Shown one piece after another: positions 42,421 through 47,172 of a stretch of DNA of 47,172 nucleotides; position 1 is the stretch's first letter; each line of letters opens with the position of its first letter. This stretch comes from Clostridia bacterium. GTDB lineage: Bacteria > Bacillota > Clostridia > Oscillospirales > CAG-272. The stretch lies in NCBI GenBank assembly GCA_017415485.1, contig JAFQGP010000154.1:1-47172 (forward strand). Reading direction: 5' to 3'. The notes under the pieces are model-generated. The model was not told the origin of the DNA and did not search any database. It saw only the letters and a list, made by a program, of their open reading frames with translations. The position numbers and the translations under genes were made by a program.

Positions 42421-44232
42421 TTAGTTTTCTTCTCTCTTCTTGAAGGAGATAACAGCAACGCCAAGAATAGCGATAACTGCAACAGCTGCAATGTAGAGGA
42501 TAGAAGCATCACCTGTAGGAGGATTAATGTCTTCGCCGGTCGCGGGAAGGATTACTGCCTTGAGGTTGGTGTTCTTAGTGCAGAGCTCATCAAGCCATGC
42601 GTAACCACACTCGGTGCAGTACCAGTACTCGATGTTACCTTCCTCGGTAGCTGTAGGAGCCTTAGCCTCTACGTGTACGATCTTATGAGATACGGGAAGG
42701 ATTACCGCAAGAAGGTTGGTGTTCTTGGTGCAGAACTCATCAAGCCATGCATATCCGCACTCGGTGCAGTACCAGTACTCAATGTTACCTTCCTCGAAGC
42801 ATGTAGGAGCCTTTGCTGCTACGTGCTCTACCTTGTGTGCTACAGGGAGGATGAGGCTGAGATAAGCAATGTTGTACTTGCCTTCTGCATCGGTGAAGTA
42901 GCAATCACAGCCTGCGCAGTACCAGTACTCGAGGTTACCCTCTTCGAAGCAGGTCGCTTCCTTTGCTTCGGTATGTACAAGCTCGTGTACGTGACCGGTT
43001 GCGGGAATTACTACATCCTCAAGCTTTGCTGCGGTAGTGCAATCTGCATCAAGCCAGATACCGCCGCACTCAGGACAATGCCAGTACTCAATGTTACCGT
43101 CTTCGGTCTCGGTTGCTTCCTTAGCTGCTACGTGCTCTACCTTGTGAGCTGCGGGAACAACTACGTCTGCTGCATCAACCTTGTTCTTGCCTTCTGCATC
43201 GGTGAAGTAGCTGTCACAGCCTTCGCAGTACCAGTACTCGATGTTACCGTTTTCGGTGCATGTAGCTGCCTTTGCTTCAACATGCTCAAGCTCGTGTACA
43301 TGCTCAGTTACAAGAGACTTACCACATACATCACACTTGCCGTCTTTATCTGCATCTTCGCACTCGCTCATAACTGTCTCGCAAGTATCACACTTGTGAT
43401 CATCGTTTTCATCAATATGAGCGTTGGTTGCGGGAATGGTGAGCGGGAAGGTACTGAGTGTCTGATTACATACAGTACAGTAAACCATTGTGAAACCTGC
43501 ACCGGGAGTATTGCAGGTCGCGGGAGTTACGATCATAGTTCTGGTCGCGGTTTTGTGAACGATACATCCGGTAGTTACGGGCTTGGAACAGTTATCACAC
43601 TTGCCATCGCGGTTAGCGTCTACACATTCAGCAGGAGCAATATTCTTCTGTGTTCTGCTGATCTCAACGCCACATACGGTACAGTATACAACTTCATCAT
43701 AAGTTCCGCCAAGAGCACAATCGGTAAGAACAACATTTTCCTTAACGGGAGTTCCGGCGGTATGACCTACTGTAACAAGTGCAGGTGCATTATTGAAGGG
43801 AAGATCTCTGCCCGCAACATCAAGAACTGTAAGCTTAGTAAAGCCAAATACTGCGGGAGCATTTGTAGCAACGCTTGCTCTAACGGTAATGGTATAGATC
43901 ACACCATTTACATTGGTGGTGGTACCGGGGAACATGCAAAATGCTGCGCCGTTTGCAGGATTCAGATTATCACCTACAACTAAAGGCAAAGCAGCAGTAG
44001 GAGTAACCGCTTCAATAGTAAAACCATTAGGAATAGAAGGAATAATTGTCATTGCCGAAAAGCCTGTGTTACCGGTGATGGTCACAGAAAGAGTAACAGT
44101 CTGTCCGGGGCATACGGTCGTGGTGCTAGGTACTATGCTCACTGTAGCACCGTTTGCAGCCGAAGCTGCAAACGGAATTGCGGTGAACAAAAGCGTAGCT
44201 ACAAGAATGAAGCTAATAATAATTTTTTTCAT
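42421..44232 (-). CDS. Cohesin-like, Cys-rich surface protein with a probable sortase signal
   Basis: This 603-residue protein has a signal peptide (residues 1-26). Residues about 28-160 read like a cohesin domain (STTTVCPGQTVTLSVTITG and, near the end, GVIYTITVRAS...FGFTKLTVLDVAGRDLPF). Then come Cys-rich modules: three short DANRDGKCDNC-type segments, and five copies of a roughly 50-residue repeat built on EAKxATxxExGNIEYWYCxxC, alternating between a YFTDAEGK and a WLDxxCT form. The C-terminus is PPTGD, a membrane helix and KKREEN, a likely sortase signal. AAGGAG lies 8 bases before the ATG. A dockerin gene ends 24 bases upstream in the same operon, so the two products probably bind each other at the cell surface. 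Confidence 0.82.
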   Translation of the reverse strand: MKKIIISFILVATLLFTAIPFAASAANGATVSIVPSTTTVCPGQTVTLSVTITGNTGFSAMTIIPSIPNGFTIEAVTPTAALPLVVGDNLNPANGAAFCMFPGTTTNVNGVIYTITVRASVATNAPAVFGFTKLTVLDVAGRDLPFNNAPALVTVGHTAGTPVKENVVLTDCALGGTYDEVVYCTVCGVEISRTQKNIAPAECVDANRDGKCDNCSKPVTTGCIVHKTATRTMIVTPATCNTPGAGFTMVYCTVCNQTLSTFPLTIPATNAHIDENDDHKCDTCETVMSECEDADKDGKCDVCGKSLVTEHVHELEHVEAKAATCTENGNIEYWYCEGCDSYFTDAEGKNKVDAADVVVPAAHKVEHVAAKEATETEDGNIEYWHCPECGGIWLDADCTTAAKLEDVVIPATGHVHELVHTEAKEATCFEEGNLEYWYCAGCDCYFTDAEGKYNIAYLSLILPVAHKVEHVAAKAPTCFEEGNIEYWYCTECGYAWLDEFCTKNTNLLAVILPVSHKIVHVEAKAPTATEEGNIEYWYCTECGYAWLDELCTKNTNLKAVILPATGEDINPPTGDASILYIAAVAVIAILGVAVISFKKREEN

Positions 44233-44256
44233 ACTTTTGTCTCCTTGTTATTTCTA

Positions 44257-47172
44257 TTATTTTGCTGCGGGGAAAGAGGTAACAAGACCAATTTCGTATC
44301 TAGCAACCATAAACGCATCCTTAATGCCGATATAACCATCGCCATCGACATCCGCTACAGTGAGATCAAGATCATTGGTAAGACCGATCTCGTAACGTGC
44401 AATAAGAAGAGCATCCTTAAGGGTAACCTCACCGTCATGGTTTACGTCACCAAGAAGTGCAGAATCCTGAACTGTAATATTCAGTGCCGCGATCATCTTA
44501 GCTGCGATAGTCTGGCTACCAACTTCGGTTGTATCGATCGCGATGAAACTATTCATAATTTCAGCGAGGATCGGCAAGAAGTTCTCATTATTGATAACCA
44601 TATCGGTGAATGTGGTCTCAACATCTGTTGCAGTTGCAAATACAACGGAATCGTTGATCGCTGCAAGAGCGAGAGATTCTATGTAGATGATGTCTACAAC
44701 ATAGTCAAGATAATCGCCAAACGCAACGTTAAGGCTAAATTCGGGAAGTGCAAGTGTTGCTCCTGCAATGGGGTTGCTGATCGCATTGACCATAACGAGA
44801 GCTTCAGGGTTGATCTGATTGATCATAGTTACTGCCTGAGGCATAAGTACTGCATATTCTACTGCATTGTATGCGAAGTATTCAAGTGCAGTCATAGCTG
44901 CTTCAGCTATAGTAATGTTGCTGGTGAAGTAGTTTGCGAGCTCTGCAGGTGCTACCTGTGCAAGGGTCTTATCAAGACCGTTTGCGTTGAGTTCTGCTTC
45001 GATCTGTGCGAGTACCTTGATAACTTCGTTAGCGATATCGGAGCCGAGCAGCTTGCTCCAATCTACTTCTGTAGGAATGGAAGCTGTTCCAAGAATGCCG
45101 AGATCGAAGAAGATATCGATGGTCTCCTCGGAGATCTTGTCGTAGCTGTAGCCGATGGAGATGAGGTCTGCATCTGCAATAGCTGCGGGATTGCTCATGA
45201 TGACAGCCATAAGATCGGTGATCTTTGCGCCATCCTTAGCGTTCGAGATATCGAACTTGTAAGTATAGCCTGCGTTCTTCTCTGCTACCTTTGCTGCGAG
45301 AGCTGCTGCAAAGAGCTGAGCTGCCAATGCGTTGTCGCCGAATGCTACGTACTTGGAATCCTTATCGATAATGTAATCAGCAAGGATCGCACTGTCGTAT
45401 GCGTTGTTGAGATAATCCTTGATGTTCTTGATAAGAGCATCGATCTGTCCTGCAACATCCTCAGAAAGAACGTTTACGAGATCGTAGATCGCGTATGCTA
45501 CCTTATTGAGAGCCTGCTGGATCGCTCCGATAGCGTCAATGCCGTCGCGGATAAGCTGCTTGAGTGCTTCGTTGAGCTGGTTGAGAGCATCAATGAGTGC
45601 CTGGAGCTTAGCCATAAGTACGTTGATCTGTGCCTCGATCTTTGCGATCAGGTCAAGGATCTGGTCGATGTAGCCGAGGATCTTGTTGTACTCCTCGCCA
45701 ACTGCTGTCTCGAGCTTCTTGTAAAGCTCTTCAAGCTGCTTGTAAAGATCTGCGAGCTGTGCTCTGAGGTTTGCAAGCTCTTCCTGTACGGGCTGGCAAA
45801 GTCCGAGATATTCTGCATATACCTGAAGAATATCCGCAACTCTCTTGCCGTACTTCTTCGTCCATTCAACAAGACCTGCGAATGCTTCCTCGGGGTTGTT
45901 GATGACGTACTCTGCGAGCTCGGGACCGTAGGTAACGAGAGCGTATCCGATAACTACGAGTGCGTAGTCGCCGTACTTAGCCCAGAGTGCTTCGATCTCG
46001 TCGCCGTATTCGGTGAAGAATGCAACTACCTTGTCGGGGTTGTTATAGAAGAATGCGTAAAGCTGTGCATCAAGCTCGGGGGCGTATGCGATCGCCTTTT
46101 CATAGAGCTTGAAGTACTTAGCGTATACGTCGATGATCGCGAGAACTCTCATGCCGTACTTCTGTGCCCATGCGATAACGCCTGCGATTACTACGTCGGG
46201 GTTAGCGATCGCGTATTCAACGAAATCTTCGCCGAATGCGTAGTATGCAAGACCGATGATCGCAAGACCGTACTCGCCGTACTTTTCTGCGAGTTCGAGG
46301 ATCTCGTCGCCGTACTCAAGGAAGAATGCCTCTACCTTGTCGGGGTTGTTGTAGAAGAATGCGTAAAGCTGTGCATCAAGCTCGGGTGCGAACTTAACTG
46401 CTGCGTCGATGATCTTCTGGATAAGTGCATCGTAATCATAGTTTACGATGTAGTCCTTGATCTTATTGTAAAGATCGGTCACCTTCTGAACGATGATGGG
46501 CCATGCTACGTCGAAGAGCTCGGTCCAGTTGTCGGTGAGGGAGAGGAGGAGTGCGCCGCACATTTCCTCTGCGTGGATGAGGAACCACTTGCCATACTCG
46601 GTAGCGGTGTTATCGATGATGCCGAGGGAGTTGGTGAACGCCAGGCACGCGTCTGCAAGTACCTTACCTACGTAAGGATCGGCAACGGATACTGCCTTGA
46701 CGGCTGCATTCCAGAAGTCGCCTGCGAGTTCGAGTGCGTCTTCCTTCATGAGGTCGATCTGCTCATAGAGAGCTGCTGCGGTTGCTGCGGGAGCGCCGGC
46801 TGCTGCTGCGATGAGGTCTTCGATCTGACCGTAGAGGGTATTGAGCTTAGCAATGATAGCCTTGCACTCATCGCTGTTTTCTACTGCGCCGTAGATCTCG
46901 GTGCCGTACTGTGCGAGGAGGCCTGCGAGGGTCATTGCTTCCTTATAGATGTCGCCTGCTGCTTCTGCTGCGTCAACTGCGAGCTTGATCGCCGCGGTCT
47001 TGCCATACTGACAGATGATCGCAAGTGCATCTGCGGGGGTTTCGATCATGAACTTGCGGACTGCTGCGCCGATGGCGGTGTCGAACTTGTCGACCTCTGC
47101 TCCAACGGTCTCAACAAATGCAAGATAATCGTTTACGAATGTGTCTACTTCGGTTACGAGCCAGTTGTATGC
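44257..47172 (-). CDS. Large secreted dockerin protein with helical repeats and an SGNH-like region (5' end outside window)
   Basis: The frame is open to the right edge of the window, so the 971 visible residues lack the N-terminus and any signal peptide. From left to right in the protein: an Ala-rich helical region, two 102-residue repeats (each with APELDAQLYAFFYNNPDKV), a coiled-coil-rich stretch (ELANLRAQLADLYKQLEELY), then a region resembling an SGNH hydrolase (KYVAFGDN, NAKDGAKITDL, ADLISIGYSYD, TTEVGSQTIAAKMIAAL). There the nucleophile Ser is Asn and the Asp-His pair is not recognisable. The C-terminus is a type I dockerin with two calcium loops (DVNHDGEVTLKDA and DVDGDGYIGIKDA), each followed by ARYEIGL. 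Its partner is most likely the cohesin-like protein encoded next. Confidence 0.82.
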   Translation of the reverse strand, partial: AYNWLVTEVDTFVNDYLAFVETVGAEVDKFDTAIGAAVRKFMIETPADALAIICQYGKTAAIKLAVDAAEAAGDIYKEAMTLAGLLAQYGTEIYGAVENSDECKAIIAKLNTLYGQIEDLIAAAAGAPAATAAALYEQIDLMKEDALELAGDFWNAAVKAVSVADPYVGKVLADACLAFTNSLGIIDNTATEYGKWFLIHAEEMCGALLLSLTDNWTELFDVAWPIIVQKVTDLYNKIKDYIVNYDYDALIQKIIDAAVKFAPELDAQLYAFFYNNPDKVEAFFLEYGDEILELAEKYGEYGLAIIGLAYYAFGEDFVEYAIANPDVVIAGVIAWAQKYGMRVLAIIDVYAKYFKLYEKAIAYAPELDAQLYAFFYNNPDKVVAFFTEYGDEIEALWAKYGDYALVVIGYALVTYGPELAEYVINNPEEAFAGLVEWTKKYGKRVADILQVYAEYLGLCQPVQEELANLRAQLADLYKQLEELYKKLETAVGEEYNKILGYIDQILDLIAKIEAQINVLMAKLQALIDALNQLNEALKQLIRDGIDAIGAIQQALNKVAYAIYDLVNVLSEDVAGQIDALIKNIKDYLNNAYDSAILADYIIDKDSKYVAFGDNALAAQLFAAALAAKVAEKNAGYTYKFDISNAKDGAKITDLMAVIMSNPAAIADADLISIGYSYDKISEETIDIFFDLGILGTASIPTEVDWSKLLGSDIANEVIKVLAQIEAELNANGLDKTLAQVAPAELANYFTSNITIAEAAMTALEYFAYNAVEYAVLMPQAVTMINQINPEALVMVNAISNPIAGATLALPEFSLNVAFGDYLDYVVDIIYIESLALAAINDSVVFATATDVETTFTDMVINNENFLPILAEIMNSFIAIDTTEVGSQTIAAKMIAALNITVQDSALLGDVNHDGEVTLKDALLIARYEIGLTNDLDLTVADVDGDGYIGIKDAFMVARYEIGLVTSFPAAK

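Noticed and set aside
42421..47172. Cellulosome cluster
   Set aside because: No glycoside hydrolase, carbohydrate-binding module or multi-cohesin scaffoldin is visible in the window.

Overview
The window looks like a chromosomal piece of a low-to-moderate GC Bacillota, most likely an uncultured gut or rumen Clostridia lineage. The grounds are strong AGGAGG-type ribosome sites, TTGACA/TATAAT-type promoters with 17-bp spacers, Gram-positive lipoproteins in place of periplasmic proteins, ECF sigma/anti-sigma cassettes of clostridial type, a FakA/FakB pair, and a cohesin/dockerin pair. No tRNA, rRNA, CRISPR array or complete insertion sequence was seen. Intergenic DNA is rich in palindromes and MITE-like inverted repeats.

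Layout. 1-351 is the end of ribosomal protein L1 with its terminator. 644-1375 is a YwaF-type membrane protein. 1425-7203 (minus) is a four-gene ABC exporter-like operon: ATPase, ABC-2 permease, GldG-like subunit and DUF4340 protein. 7784-9421 is an ECF sigma factor with a very long C-terminal extension, flanked by two MITE-like repeats. 10186-12435 is a two-gene membrane redox unit: a CXXC-tailed membrane protein followed by a polyferredoxin-thioredoxin fusion. 12663-14269 (minus) is the first sigma/anti-sigma cassette, and 14454-14876 (minus) is a small lipoprotein.

15182-30830 is a probable eight-gene operon. A 2390-residue surface subtilisin with BspA-type leucine-rich repeats is followed by a lipoprotein, an unusually long peptide-binding lipoprotein, OppB/OppC permeases, OppD/OppF ATPases and a small membrane protein. 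The logical reading is extracellular proteolysis coupled to oligopeptide uptake. 30942-32414 is an AlbA/Schlafen-type ATP-binding regulator carrying a frame-toggling short tandem repeat. 32487-32553 holds a promoter with twin operators. 32690-35264 is a fatty-acid kinase pair (FakB then FakA). 35379-36896 is an orphan solute-binding lipoprotein.

36958-42245 (minus) holds two more ECF sigma cassettes, whose partners are membrane-anchored beta-propeller proteins with anti-sigma-like N-termini. All three cassettes share an upstream motif that may be their own ECF promoter. 42421-47172 (minus) is a surface pair: a large dockerin protein (5' end outside the window) and, 24 bp downstream, a cohesin-like, Cys-rich protein with a probable sortase signal. 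The dockerin protein seems to contain a degenerate SGNH-hydrolase-like domain lacking its catalytic residues. This non-cellulosomal cohesin/dockerin pair, the palindrome arrays built on one grammar with differing stems, and the twin-operator promoter are the most promising new signals.
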